Made by a program: the position numbers and the translations under genes | Assembly (NCBI RefSeq): GCF_900636825.1 | Contig: NZ_LR134318.1 | Location: 4,077,501 to 4,141,500, forward strand | Source of the DNA: Pseudomonas fluorescens | GTDB lineage: Bacteria > Pseudomonadota > Gammaproteobacteria > Pseudomonadales > Pseudomonadaceae | Direction: 5' to 3' | DNA: 64,000 bases | The notes under the pieces: generated by a model | The model's input: only the letters and a program-made list of their open reading frames with translations | What the model was told of the DNA's origin: nothing | Database searches by the model: none | Shown: positions 38,116 through 47,070 of the stretch, in pieces | Numbering within the stretch: the stretch's first letter is position 1 | Layout: every line of letters starts with the position of its first letter

Positions 38116-38670
38116 ATGACGGAACAAGTATCCACAAGCAGGTGCGATTCACCGCTACTTCAGGCATTCGTCGACAATCGACTGATTCTGGTCAAGATTG
38201 CAGCTCGTATCACGGGCTGCCGTTCGCGCGCCGAAGACGTGGTGCAGGATGCGTTTTTCCGACTGCAATCGGCACCACCGATCACGTCGTCCATCAAGGC
38301 GCAACTGAGTTACCTGTTCCAGATCGTGCGCAACCTCGCCATCGATCACTACCGCAAACAGGCGCTTGAGCAGAAATATTCCGGGCCTGAAGAGGAAGGG
38401 CTGAACGTGGTTATTCAGGGTGCTTCGCCGGAAACCTCGCACATCAACTTCTCGACCCTGGAAAACATTGCCGACGCGCTGACCGAGCTGCCCAGCCGCA
38501 CGCGTTACGCCTTCGAGATGTACCGTCTGCACGGCGTGCCGCAAAAGGACATCGCCAAGGAACTCGGCGTGTCGCCGACCCTGGTCAATTTCATGATTCG
38601 CGATGCTCTGGTGCACTGCCGCAAGGTGTCGGGCAGTCGTCGGGATGTGGTGATTGCGGGGCGTCGCTGA
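38116..38670 (+). CDS. pvdS: Iron-starvation ECF sigma factor PvdS
   Basis: A 184-residue extracytoplasmic-function sigma factor. Region 2 (about residues 12-85, with RAEDVVQDAFFRLQ and LFQIVRNLAIDHYRKQ) and region 4 (about 118-172, LTELPSRTRYAFEMYRLHGVPQKDIAKELGVSPTLVNFMIRDAL) are clear, with no anti-sigma gene beside it. PvdS directs transcription of pyoverdine genes from TAAAT-N16-CGT promoters, three of which occur in this window. The ATG at 38116 was chosen over one three codons earlier because AAGGTG is well placed. A Fur-like box precedes it. Divergent from pvdL. Confidence 0.96.
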   Translation: MTEQVSTSRCDSPLLQAFVDNRLILVKIAARITGCRSRAEDVVQDAFFRLQSAPPITSSIKAQLSYLFQIVRNLAIDHYRKQALEQKYSGPEEEGLNVVIQGASPETSHINFSTLENIADALTELPSRTRYAFEMYRLHGVPQKDIAKELGVSPTLVNFMIRDALVHCRKVSGSRRDVVIAGRR

Positions 38671-38689
38671 GCCGGCGTCGTCCAATAAA

Positions 38690-38766
38690 AAAAAGATCGC
38701 AGCCTTCGGCAGCTCCTACAGAGGAATGCGTTCCCGAGTAGGAGCTGCCGAAGGCTGCGATCTTTT
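38690..38766. repeat. REP-like inverted repeat between pvdS and the acetylase gene
   Basis: AAAAAGATCGCAGCCTTCGG and CCGAAGGCTGCGATCTTTTT are perfect reverse complements, continued by CAGCTCCTAC / GTAGGAGCTG. It separates the convergent pvdS and pvdYII-like genes and may end both transcripts. Confidence 0.92.
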
Positions 38767-38780
38767 TGGTTTATGCGGTA

Positions 38781-39794
38781 TCACGCCAATTTGCACCGAT
38801 CAAAAAACCGCTCGCGCCCCAGTATCATCAGCGCCGCACGCTTGTGCGGGAAGTCGAATTCCTTTTCGCAGTGGAAACATTGATTGTGCATATGGCCGAT
38901 CATCTTCGCGTTGTCGGCACGCGGCTCGGCGACGACTCGCTGGGTCCGCGGATCATCCAGAAACAGGTAATGCACCAGCGCCGATAACCAGCTCGCGACT
39001 TTGTGCGGGCCGCGGTGATCTTCTTCCCCCACCAGCATGTGAATGCCCCGGTCGTAATCGCCGGCATCGTAGAACGGCGCGATGCGGTCTTCCTTGGCCC
39101 AATACGCCTCGAAATAGGCAAACGGCTGATCATCGAAACAGCCGATCAACGTCAGCGTGTGCGGATCGGCATCGAGTTTGCTCAAGTACTCGCGGTGCTT
39201 TTCGATGCTGCCCTCCTCCTGCCAGAAACTGGCGACCCGTGGGCTGTTCTGCCAGCGATTGAAACGCGGCAGATCCTCTTCGATTTCCACCGTGCGCAGC
39301 GAAATCCATGCACCCAGACGCGCATCGAAACGCCGATAGACTTCCCCACGCGGCTTCACCGCACGCAGCGGATGGCGCTTGCCTTGGCTGATGACCATCT
39401 GCTGCGGATAGCTGACGGTCAGCGCAGTGCCAAGCCACGGTTGCGGCAATTGCCAGAACAACGTGCGCTCGCAGCGATATTCGCCCGCTACTTCGGTGTT
39501 CACCAGCAAACCACTGAGCAACGCCTCGGTTGGCGGCTGATCCAGTTGCCAGGTCAATTGCTGACACTGCGGATCGCGGGCGAACAGCCAATAGCAGGCC
39601 GCCCACAACGCTTGCCCGGGCGGCAAGGCAAAACGCTCATCGAGCTGGATCGGCCCTTTGGCTTCACGATCCAGACGCAGGCGAATCAGCGGCTGCCCGT
39701 CCAGGCTCAGGCTCAGACGGCTTTCGGTGGCGTCGGCTAGCAATTCACTGCCCGAAGGCAAAGCCAGGGCGGTCAGGTCATTCAGATTGGACAT
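38781..39794 (-). CDS. pvdYII: Hydroxyornithine N-acetyltransferase (PvdYII/IucB-like GNAT)
   Basis: A 337-residue siderophore-type acetyltransferase. The C-terminal IucB-like GNAT domain (about 155-330) includes RFNRWQNSPRVASFWQEEGS, QPFAYFEAYWAKEDRI, GIHMLVGEEDHRGPHKVASWLSALVHYLF and VAEPRADNAKMI, all typical of hydroxamate siderophore acetylases; the N-terminal part is less conserved. In type II P. aeruginosa PvdYII acetylates N5-hydroxyornithine for pyoverdine. Its place beside pvdS and its perfect PvdS box support the same job, so this strain's pyoverdine probably contains acetyl-hydroxyornithine. The start codon falls about 41 bp from the promoter -10. Confidence 0.9.
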   Translation of the reverse strand: MSNLNDLTALALPSGSELLADATESRLSLSLDGQPLIRLRLDREAKGPIQLDERFALPPGQALWAACYWLFARDPQCQQLTWQLDQPPTEALLSGLLVNTEVAGEYRCERTLFWQLPQPWLGTALTVSYPQQMVISQGKRHPLRAVKPRGEVYRRFDARLGAWISLRTVEIEEDLPRFNRWQNSPRVASFWQEEGSIEKHREYLSKLDADPHTLTLIGCFDDQPFAYFEAYWAKEDRIAPFYDAGDYDRGIHMLVGEEDHRGPHKVASWLSALVHYLFLDDPRTQRVVAEPRADNAKMIGHMHNQCFHCEKEFDFPHKRAALMILGRERFFDRCKLA

Positions 39795-39800
39795 GGGTCG

Positions 39801-39843
39801 GGCTCACGATAATCATCGACAGTTAGTCGATGTGACGTGAGCC
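39801..39843. repeat. Nested inverted repeat across the acetylase promoter
   Basis: Outer arms GGCTCACG (39801-39808) and CGTGAGCC (39836-39843) and inner arms CATCGAC (39814-39820) and GTCGATG (39826-39832), loop AGTTA. All arms are perfect. The outer right arm covers the CGT -10 element of the PvdS promoter. Confidence 0.85.
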
Positions 39844-39858
39844 GAACGGGGAAATTTA
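39835..39858 (-). promoter_or_regulatory. PvdS-dependent promoter (iron starvation box) of the acetylase gene
   Basis: Reverse strand TAAAT (39854-39858), 16 bp, CGT (39835-39837), a perfect PvdS consensus with the flanking CC and run of C typical of these boxes. Confidence 0.92.
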
Positions 39859-39881
39859 GGCGCGAGCAAAAAATTGCTGCC

Positions 39882-40679
39882 TCAGCGTTGAGGAACCGGC
39901 ACCACCGCAATCCTGTACGGGTCGAAGATTTTCAGCATTTCGCCGTTGTCCCGCAGCCCTTGCAACAACTTGCCGAACGCTTCTGCGGTGATCGGCGCGG
40001 TCGGACGCAGAATGGCGTAGTGGTGGTAGACCTGATCAGTGCGCTGCGACACCAACAACTCGTCGCGGACTTTTTCGTTGCGCAGCAGGTAATCGCTCAG
40101 GTATGAACGGGTCACCAAAGCGATGTCGGCACGGCCGCGCAGCACCATCAACAGGTTGCTGTCGTGGGAATAGGTCAGCGTGGCTTTGAAGTTCTGCGCG
40201 AGGAATTTCGGGTCGGCGTTGAAGTTGGCAAATTCGTAGTGATAACCGCTGAACAATGCCAGGCGCTTGCCTTTGAGATCGGCGAAATATTGCTCCTGAC
40301 GACCGGGCTCGCGCTGCGCGACGAAAATCTCGGCATCTTCCAGGCCCATGTCGACATCGCTGTGAGGGATGTTCTTCCAGCCCCACTCCGGGTTTTCGAA
40401 AATCGCCATGTCGATCCGGCCTTGCTTGAAATCACCGAAACGTCGCGGAATCGAAGTCGGCACCAGAACAAACTGATATTCGCTCTGCAGCCGGTTCAAT
40501 GACTCGATCAATTGCGGCAGTAATCCCGTATCGGCACCGTTTTCCGGGCGAATCGTGTAAGGCGGAAAATGCGCAGCGCCGACCCGGACCAATTGCGCTG
40601 CTTGAGCGGGCAATACCCAAAATGCAGCCAGCACCACGAGGAAAACCCCCGCAGCCGTCCGAATTGGCGAAGACTTCAA
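39882..40679 (-). CDS. Periplasmic solute-binding protein-like (type 2, SBP family 3)
   Basis: A 265-residue protein with a signal peptide (about 1-27, ending AQA-AQ) and a periplasmic-binding-protein type 2 fold: RVGAAHFPPYTIRP near the N-terminus, the hinge segment DLKGKRLALFSGYHYEF, and the second-lobe stretch RGRADIALVTRSYLSDYLL. No transporter genes are adjacent, so it may be an orphan receptor or an enzyme-like stand-alone member. The ligand is not predictable. It ends 24 bp before the acetylase promoter box and is read in the same direction. Confidence 0.82.
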   Translation of the reverse strand: MKSSPIRTAAGVFLVVLAAFWVLPAQAAQLVRVGAAHFPPYTIRPENGADTGLLPQLIESLNRLQSEYQFVLVPTSIPRRFGDFKQGRIDMAIFENPEWGWKNIPHSDVDMGLEDAEIFVAQREPGRQEQYFADLKGKRLALFSGYHYEFANFNADPKFLAQNFKATLTYSHDSNLLMVLRGRADIALVTRSYLSDYLLRNEKVRDELLVSQRTDQVYHHYAILRPTAPITAEAFGKLLQGLRDNGEMLKIFDPYRIAVVPVPQR

Positions 40680-40771
40680 AACACCCCACTCCCCGAAAAA
40701 ATAACGATCAATGCATTCAAGCTAGGCGGTTTCGCCCAGTTAGCCAGTTTCCCGGCCGGATAGAAAGCGCT

Positions 40772-41395
40772 TCAGCGCTCTTCGAGGACCAGAATCAGCG
40801 CCTCGTCGGCCAATTGATCGAGGCTCAAACTGCCGCCGGCACGGAACCAGGTGGTGGTCCAGGACAGCGCGCCAGTGAGGAAACGTCGGGTAATAAATAC
40901 GTCGCCGCGAATGAACCCGGCGTCCTTCGCTTCGCCGAGTACTTGCAGCCAGATATCTTCATAGATGTCGCGCAAGGCCAGCACTTTGGCCTGGCCTTCT
41001 TCAGACAACGAACGCCATTCGTAAACCAGCACCGCCATGGCTTCGCCGCTACCGCCCATGATCGACTGCAATTCACACCGAATCAGCGCCAGCACCCGCT
41101 CGCGCACATTGCCGGCGTCGGCCAGCGCAGCGCGCATCAACGCGGTGTTGTAACGAATGGTCTCCTCCATCACCGCCCGGAGGATTTCGTCCTTGCTTTT
41201 GAAGTGATGAAAAATGCTTCCCGACTGAATCCCCACTGCTCCGGCCAGGTCGCGCACCGTGGTGCGTTCGTAACCCTTGTTGCGGAACAGGTGGGCCGCC
41301 ACTTGCAGCAATTTGCCACGGGCGCTGTCGGGGTCGGTCAACTGACCGCTGTCGACCAGTTCGCGCATGACGCCCAGGGCTTTTTGCTCGTTCAC
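40772..41395 (-). CDS. atuR: TetR-family repressor of acyclic terpene utilisation, AtuR
   Basis: A 207-residue TetR regulator: N-terminal HTH (about residues 25-75, TTVRDLAGAVGIQSGSIFHHFKSKDEIL) and an all-helical ligand domain. It is divergent from atuA, and the 184-bp gap contains two copies of an 18-bp inverted sequence, as expected for AtuR, which in P. aeruginosa represses the atu operon by binding this interval. The inducer is probably a terpenoid intermediate. No other TetR target is close. Confidence 0.9.
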   Translation of the reverse strand: MNEQKALGVMRELVDSGQLTDPDSARGKLLQVAAHLFRNKGYERTTVRDLAGAVGIQSGSIFHHFKSKDEILRAVMEETIRYNTALMRAALADAGNVRERVLALIRCELQSIMGGSGEAMAVLVYEWRSLSEEGQAKVLALRDIYEDIWLQVLGEAKDAGFIRGDVFITRRFLTGALSWTTTWFRAGGSLSLDQLADEALILVLEER

Positions 41396-41472
41396 CCGTT
41401 CTCTCCTACAGTCGATCAGTCTGTTGCCCCCCGAAACCGCAGGGTTGCGCGCAATTTAAGCCGCCAGCGGCA

Positions 41473-41490
41473 ACCAAGCAAGCGCTTGGG
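41473..41490. promoter_or_regulatory. AtuR operator, site 1
   Basis: ACCAAGCAAGCGCTTGGG, matching the reverse complement of site 2 at 17 of 18 positions. It lies nearer to atuR. Confidence 0.78.
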
Positions 41491-41516
41491 CAGAAGATAA
41501 TTTCAACTGTTTACAA

Positions 41517-41534
41517 ACCAAGCGCTTGCTTGGT
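41517..41534. promoter_or_regulatory. AtuR operator, site 2
   Basis: ACCAAGCGCTTGCTTGGT, the inverted copy of site 1, 44 bp apart start to start (about four helical turns). It lies 45 bp before the atuA start codon. Confidence 0.78.
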
Positions 41535-41579
41535 AGCCTCCAGACACTTCTGCCGCAGGTTGCTGAGTCGGAGATCAAA

Positions 41580-43364
41580 ATGTCCACCACGGTTCGCATC
41601 GGATGCGCCAGCGCATTCTGGGGAGATACATCGACCGCCGCCGCGCAGTTGGTAGACGGCGGCAAGCTGGATTATCTGGTGTTCGATTACCTCGCCGAGA
41701 TCACTCTGTCGATCATGGCCGGCGCACGCATGAAGGACCCGCAGGCGGGGTTCGCCGGGGACTTCATCGACATCCTCACACCCTTGCTGCCGCAACTGGC
41801 GGAGCAGAACATTCGCGTCATCAGCAATGCCGGCGGGGTCAATCCGCAAGCCTGCGCCGCCGCCCTGCAAGCGGCCTGCGACAAGGCCGGCATTGACTTG
41901 AAAATCGCCGTTCTGCTGGGTGACGACCTGCAGCCGCAATTCAAACAACTCGGCGGCATTCGCGAAATGCTCAGTGGCGCCCCGCTGCCGCCAATATGCG
42001 TGTCGACCAACGCCTACCTTGGCGCGCCAGGCATCGTAGAAGCCCTGCGTCTGGGCGCCGACATCGTTATCACCGGGCGGGTCGTCGACAGCGCCGTGGT
42101 CAGCGCCGCGCTGATGCACGAATTCGGCTGGGCATGGCACGACTACGACAAACTCGCCCAAGCCGCGCTGGCCGGGCACATCATCGAGTGCGGTGCGCAA
42201 TGCACCGGCGGCAATTTCACCGATTGGCGCGACGTGCCGGATTACGAAAACATCGGGTTTCCAATCGTCGAGGTCAGCGCCGACGGCCAGTTCGTCGTCA
42301 GCAAACCTGAAGGCTCCGGCGGATTGATCACGCCGCTGACTGTCGGCGAACAGATGATCTACGAGATTGGCGATCCGCAGGCGTACCTGTTGCCGGATGT
42401 GATTTGTGATTTCACCCAGGTCAAACTTCGGCAGCAAGGCAAAAACCTCGTGCATGTGCACGGCGCGAAGGGCCTGCCGCCGACCGACCAATACAAGGTC
42501 AGCGCCACGTACCCGGACGGTTTCCGCTGCACCGCGAGTTGCCTGATCGCCGGCATCGACGCGGTGGCCAAGGCACGCCGCGTCAGTCAGGCGATTCTCG
42601 ACAAGACCGCGCAGATGTTCAGCCAGCGCGGTTGGGCGCCTTACACCGAAACCAATATCGAACTGCTCGGCAGCGAAGCCACTTACGGCCCCCACGGCCA
42701 GCGCCAGGACAGCCGCGAAGTGGTGATCAAACTCGCCGTGCGTCATCCGAGCAAACAGGCACTGGTGATGTTCTCCAGGGAAATTGCCCAGGCCGCGACC
42801 GGCATGGCGCCGGGGCTTACCGGAATCGTCGGTGGCCGGCCGACGGTGTACCCATTGATTCGCCTGTTCTCCTTTCTGATCGATAAAAGTGTCTGCACCG
42901 TGCAAGTCGACCTCGCCGGTGAACGCCATCCGTGCGCCCTGCCCGCTGTGCAGGCGCTCGACAGCCAGGACTTGCCGATTGCCCATCAACCGCCAAAACC
43001 GCAAGGCCGTGCCGACACCAGCGTGGCGCTGGTGAAACTGGCCGTGGCGCGTTCCGGCGACAAAGGCAATCACAGCAACATCGGTGTGCTGCCGCGCCAG
43101 CCGGAATACCTGCCGTGGATCGCCGAAGCGCTGACGCCAGAGGTGATGGTCGAGTGGATGCGCCACGTGCTTGACCCGATTCACGGCCGCGTCGAACGCT
43201 GGTATCTGCCCGGCACCCACAGCCTCAACTTTCTCCTGGAAAACGCCCTCGGCGGTGGCGGCGTGGCCAGTCTGCGCATCGATCCGCAGGGCAAAGCCTT
43301 CGCCCAGCAACTGCTGGAAATCCCGATTCCGGTGCCAAAAAGCATCGCCGAACAGCTCGATTAA
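41580..43364 (+). CDS. atuA: Acyclic terpene utilisation protein AtuA
   Basis: A 594-residue protein of the AtuA/DUF1446 family. The large N-terminal domain (about 1-440) starts [24 protein letters not shown], and a separate C-terminal domain (about 475-590) contains [17 protein letters not shown]. Required for growth on citronellol and geraniol in P. aeruginosa, but its reaction is not settled. ATG at 41580 has GGAG upstream; the longer frame runs into operator site 2. First gene of the atu operon. Confidence 0.93.
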   Translation: MSTTVRIGCASAFWGDTSTAAAQLVDGGKLDYLVFDYLAEITLSIMAGARMKDPQAGFAGDFIDILTPLLPQLAEQNIRVISNAGGVNPQACAAALQAACDKAGIDLKIAVLLGDDLQPQFKQLGGIREMLSGAPLPPICVSTNAYLGAPGIVEALRLGADIVITGRVVDSAVVSAALMHEFGWAWHDYDKLAQAALAGHIIECGAQCTGGNFTDWRDVPDYENIGFPIVEVSADGQFVVSKPEGSGGLITPLTVGEQMIYEIGDPQAYLLPDVICDFTQVKLRQQGKNLVHVHGAKGLPPTDQYKVSATYPDGFRCTASCLIAGIDAVAKARRVSQAILDKTAQMFSQRGWAPYTETNIELLGSEATYGPHGQRQDSREVVIKLAVRHPSKQALVMFSREIAQAATGMAPGLTGIVGGRPTVYPLIRLFSFLIDKSVCTVQVDLAGERHPCALPAVQALDSQDLPIAHQPPKPQGRADTSVALVKLAVARSGDKGNHSNIGVLPRQPEYLPWIAEALTPEVMVEWMRHVLDPIHGRVERWYLPGTHSLNFLLENALGGGGVASLRIDPQGKAFAQQLLEIPIPVPKSIAEQLD

Positions 43365-43378
43365 AGAGGATGGTGTGC

Positions 43379-44263
43379 ATGGCTTACGCGTCGATTTTCC
43401 GCGCCGATCTGTTCAGCGGCCAGACCATCATCGTCACCGGCGGCGGCAGCGGCATCGGCCGCTGCACCGCGCATGAACTGGCAGCGCTTGGCGCGAAGGT
43501 GCTGCTGGTCGGGCGCAAGCCGGAAAAACTCGAAAAGGTCGCCGCCGAAATTACCGAGGACGGCGGCCACGCGCACTGGCAGGCCTGCGATATCCGCGAT
43601 GAAGAAGCGGTCAAGCAATTGATCAAGACGCTGGTCGCCGAACACGGGCCCATCCACGGTCTGGTCAACAACGCCGGCGGCCAATACCCGTCGCCGCTGG
43701 CCTCGATCAATCAGAAAGGTTTTGAAACCGTGCTGCGCACCAATCTGGTCGGCGGCTTTTTGATGGCGCGCGAAGTGTTCAACCAGTCGATGAGCAAACA
43801 TGGCGGCAGCGTCGTCAACATGCTCGCCGATATGTGGGGCGGCATGCCCGGCATGGGCCACTCGGGCGCAGCACGTTCGGGAATGGACAACTTCACCAAG
43901 ACGGCCGCGTTTGAATGGGGTTATGCCGGAGTGCGAGTCAACGCCGTGGCGCCGGGCTGGATTGCATCCAGCGGCATGGACACTTACGAGGGCGCGTTCA
44001 AAGCCGTGATCCCGACCTTGCGCGAGCATGTGCCGCTCAAGCGTATCGGCACCGAGTCGGAAGTCAGCGCGGCAATCGTGTTTCTGCTCAGCCCGGCGGC
44101 GGCGTTCATCAGCGGCAGCACGGTGAAAATCGACGGTGCGGCCAGCCTCGGCAGCCGTGCATGGCCCCTGCACAAGGCCAGCCACAGCGAATCCTTCAAC
44201 GGTTTTCACCGCGCCTATTTACCGGATGTGCTTCGTCCCGACGTCCTCAAGGACAAGGAATAA
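43379..44263 (+). CDS. atuB: SDR-family protein AtuB
   Basis: A 294-residue SDR with an intact TGGGSGIG cofactor motif (residues 20-27) and NNAGG near 98. The catalytic dyad is replaced: the segment reads GHSGAARSGMDNFTK near 160-174, giving Ser where Tyr and Arg where Lys is expected. The pattern is nearer to 2,4-dienoyl-CoA reductases than to alcohol dehydrogenases. In P. aeruginosa AtuB is part of the citronellol/geraniol route; its precise step is not established. The second ATG (43379) is taken because AGAGGA is 8 bp upstream. Between atuA and atuC. Confidence 0.9.
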   Translation: MAYASIFRADLFSGQTIIVTGGGSGIGRCTAHELAALGAKVLLVGRKPEKLEKVAAEITEDGGHAHWQACDIRDEEAVKQLIKTLVAEHGPIHGLVNNAGGQYPSPLASINQKGFETVLRTNLVGGFLMAREVFNQSMSKHGGSVVNMLADMWGGMPGMGHSGAARSGMDNFTKTAAFEWGYAGVRVNAVAPGWIASSGMDTYEGAFKAVIPTLREHVPLKRIGTESEVSAAIVFLLSPAAAFISGSTVKIDGAASLGSRAWPLHKASHSESFNGFHRAYLPDVLRPDVLKDKE

Positions 44264-44265
44264 CC

Positions 44266-45882
44266 ATGGCGCAGATCCAGTCTCAACTCGACCCGCACAG
44301 CGAAGCGTTCGCACGAAACCGCGCGGCCATGCTCGCCGCCATCGAACAAGTGCAGCAACTCGAACAGAACCTGCTGAACAAAGCCGCCGGGGCTAAAGAG
44401 AAATTCGACAAACGCGGGCAACTGCTGCCGCGCGAACGCCTGAATCTGTTACTCGATCCCGGTGCGCCTTTTCTTGAACTGGCCAGCCTTGCCGGCTACA
44501 AATTGCACGACGACAAGGACGGCAGCTCGGCCGGTGGCGGGCTGATCGCGGGCATTGGTTACGTCTGCGGTATCCGGGCGATGGTGGTGGCGAACAACAG
44601 CGCGATCAAGGGCGGCACCATCTCACCGAGCGGCTTGAAAAAATCCCTGCGCCTGCAACAGATAGCCCGCGAAAACAAACTGCCGATGATCACCCTCGCC
44701 GAAAGCGGCGGCGCCAATCTCAATTACGCCGCGGACATTTTCGTCGAAGGCGCGCGCAGCTTCGCTAATCAGGCGCGGATGTCGGCGATGGGGTTGCCGC
44801 AGATTACCGTGGTACATGGTTCGGCCACCGCTGGCGGTGCCTATCAACCGGGGTTGTCGGATTACGTGGTGGTCGTGCGCGGCAAGGCCAAGCTGTTTCT
44901 CGCCGGCCCGCCACTGCTCAAAGCCGCGACCGGAGAAGTCGCCACCGACGAAGAGCTGGGCGGTGCGCAGATGCATGCGCAGGTTGCCGGGACGGCTGAA
45001 TACCTCGCCGAGAACGATGCCGACGCTGTGCGCCAGGTGCGGGAAATCCTGCGCATGCTGCCATGGAACGAGCAATTGCCCTGGCTGCCGGAGCCGCAAT
45101 ATAAAGAGCCGCTCTACCCCATCGAAGAGTTGCTCGGACTCATCCCCGACGATCCGAAAAAACCCTATGACGTGCGCGAAATCATCGCGCGCATCGCCGA
45201 CGAATCCTGCTTCGTCGAATTCAAAGGCGAATACGATCAGCAAACCGTGTGTGGCCAACTGAAGATTCAGGGGCGCGCCTGCGGGTTCATTGGCAATAAC
45301 GGCCCGATCACACCGAACGGCGCGAGCAAGGCTGCGCAATTCATCCAGTTGTGCGACCAGAGCCAGACGCCGCTGCTGTTTTTCCACAACACCACCGGTT
45401 TCATGGTGGGCACCGAATCGGAACAGCAAGGTGTGATCAAACACGGCTCGAAGCTGATTCAAGCGGTGGCCAACGCACGGGTGGCTAAACTGACGATCGT
45501 TGTCGGCGGCTCCTACGGCGCCGGCAATTATGCAATGTGCGGACGCGGTCTCGATCCGCGTTTCATCTTCGCCTGGCCGAACAGCCGCACCGCAGTGATG
45601 GGCGGCGCCCAGGCCGGTAAAGTGCTGCGCATCGTCACCGAAGCCAAACAGCTCAAGGACGGACTGGTGCCGGATCATAAGATGCTCGACATGCTCGAAC
45701 AAATGACCGCACAGAAGCTCGACGGCCAGTCCACCGCGCTCTATGGCAGCGCCAATCTTTGGGACGATGGCCTGATCGATCCGCGCGACACCCGTACCTT
45801 GCTCGGCTATCTGCTGGATATCTGCCATGAAGCCGACATCCGCACCTTGCAACCCAACAGCTTCGGCGTCAGCCGCTTCTGA
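44266..45882 (+). CDS. atuC: Geranyl-CoA carboxylase carboxyltransferase (beta) subunit AtuC
   Basis: A 538-residue carboxyltransferase subunit of the acyl-CoA carboxylase family, which transfers CO2 from biotin on AtuF to geranyl-CoA. Seen: N-terminal RERLNLLLDPGAPFLELASLAGY, the oxyanion-forming glycine-rich segments SATAGGAYQPGLSDY and GGSYGAGNYAMCGRGLDPRF, and GAQAGKVL. Length and order match the P. aeruginosa enzyme. An earlier start would run through atuB in another frame and is rejected; AAGGA precedes the ATG. Confidence 0.94.
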   Translation: MAQIQSQLDPHSEAFARNRAAMLAAIEQVQQLEQNLLNKAAGAKEKFDKRGQLLPRERLNLLLDPGAPFLELASLAGYKLHDDKDGSSAGGGLIAGIGYVCGIRAMVVANNSAIKGGTISPSGLKKSLRLQQIARENKLPMITLAESGGANLNYAADIFVEGARSFANQARMSAMGLPQITVVHGSATAGGAYQPGLSDYVVVVRGKAKLFLAGPPLLKAATGEVATDEELGGAQMHAQVAGTAEYLAENDADAVRQVREILRMLPWNEQLPWLPEPQYKEPLYPIEELLGLIPDDPKKPYDVREIIARIADESCFVEFKGEYDQQTVCGQLKIQGRACGFIGNNGPITPNGASKAAQFIQLCDQSQTPLLFFHNTTGFMVGTESEQQGVIKHGSKLIQAVANARVAKLTIVVGGSYGAGNYAMCGRGLDPRFIFAWPNSRTAVMGGAQAGKVLRIVTEAKQLKDGLVPDHKMLDMLEQMTAQKLDGQSTALYGSANLWDDGLIDPRDTRTLLGYLLDICHEADIRTLQPNSFGVSRF

Positions 45883-45912
45883 CCACCACGGATCCTACGG
45901 AGAACAATAACA

Positions 45913-47070
45913 ATGATCTGCACCCCGGAACACGAAGCCCTGCGCCGTACGGTCCGCCAGTTCGTCGCCCATGAGATCAATCCGCATGTGGAGGAATGGG
46001 AAAAGGCCGGGCGCTTTCCCATCCATGAGATCTTCCGCAAGGCCGGCGACCTTGGTTTGCTGGGTATTTCCAAACCGGAAAAATTCGGCGGCATGGGCCT
46101 TGATTACAGTTATTCGATTGTCGCTGCCGAAGAGTTCGGCACCGTTCATTGCGGCGGCATTCCGATGTCGATTGGCGTGCAGACCGACATGTGCACACCG
46201 GCGCTGGCGCGTTTTGGCTCCGACGAATTGCGCGAAGAATTCCTGCGCCCGGCGATCACGGGCGAACAGGTCGGTTGCATCGGCGTGTCTGAAGTCGGTG
46301 CCGGCTCCGACGTTGCCGGGCTGAAAACCACGGCGCGCAAGGACGGCGGTGACTACGTGATCAACGGCAGCAAAATGTGGATCACCAACTCGCCGAGCGC
46401 CGACTTCATCTGCCTGCTGGCGAACACCTCGGACGACAAGCCGCACATCAATAAGTCGCTGATCATGGTGCCGATGAACACACCGGGGATCAGCCTCAGT
46501 TCGCATTTCGACAAGCTCGGCATGCGCAGCTCGGAAACCGCGCAGGTGTTCTTCGACAACGTACGCGTGCCGCAGCGCAACCGCGTCGGCCACGAAGGCG
46601 CGGGGTTCATGATGCAGATGCTGCAGTTTCAGGAAGAACGCCTGTTCGGCGCGGCGAACATGATCAAGGGTCTGGAATATTGCGTCGACAGCACCATCGA
46701 GTACTGCAAGGAGCGCAAAACCTTTGGCAATGCACTGATCGACAACCAGGTGATTCACTTTCGCCTCGCGGAGTTGCAGACCGAAATCGAATGCCTGCGC
46801 GCGCTGGTCTATCAGGCCACCGAGCAATACATCAAAGGCCAGGACGTCACGCGGCTGGCGTCGATGGCCAAGCTCAAGGCCGGACGTCTGGGCCGCGAAG
46901 TCAGCGACAGCTGCCTGCAATATTGGGGCGGCATGGGGTTCATGTGGGACAACCCGGTAGCCCGCGCTTACCGTGACGTGCGGCTGGTGTCGATTGGCGG
47001 CGGCGCCGACGAAATCATGCTGGGGATCATCTGCAAACTGATGGGCATCCTGCCGGGGAAAAAGAAATGA
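45913..47070 (+). CDS. atuD: Citronellyl-CoA dehydrogenase AtuD
   Basis: A 385-residue acyl-CoA dehydrogenase. It has the FAD motifs VSEVGAGSDVAGLKTTA (about 123-139) and MWITNSPSADFI, and the C-terminal IGGGADEIMLGIICKLMG. In P. aeruginosa AtuD oxidises cis-citronellyl-CoA to geranyl-CoA, the substrate of AtuC/AtuF. GGAGAA precedes the ATG. Its stop overlaps the atuE start (ATGA), so the two are coupled. Confidence 0.93.
   Translation: MICTPEHEALRRTVRQFVAHEINPHVEEWEKAGRFPIHEIFRKAGDLGLLGISKPEKFGGMGLDYSYSIVAAEEFGTVHCGGIPMSIGVQTDMCTPALARFGSDELREEFLRPAITGEQVGCIGVSEVGAGSDVAGLKTTARKDGGDYVINGSKMWITNSPSADFICLLANTSDDKPHINKSLIMVPMNTPGISLSSHFDKLGMRSSETAQVFFDNVRVPQRNRVGHEGAGFMMQMLQFQEERLFGAANMIKGLEYCVDSTIEYCKERKTFGNALIDNQVIHFRLAELQTEIECLRALVYQATEQYIKGQDVTRLASMAKLKAGRLGREVSDSCLQYWGGMGFMWDNPVARAYRDVRLVSIGGGADEIMLGIICKLMGILPGKKK

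Noticed and set aside
41511-43310. Long open frame antisense to atuA
   Set aside because: atuA on the other strand has clear family motifs and sits in a syntenic operon; the antisense frame is Gln/His/Arg-rich with no domain.
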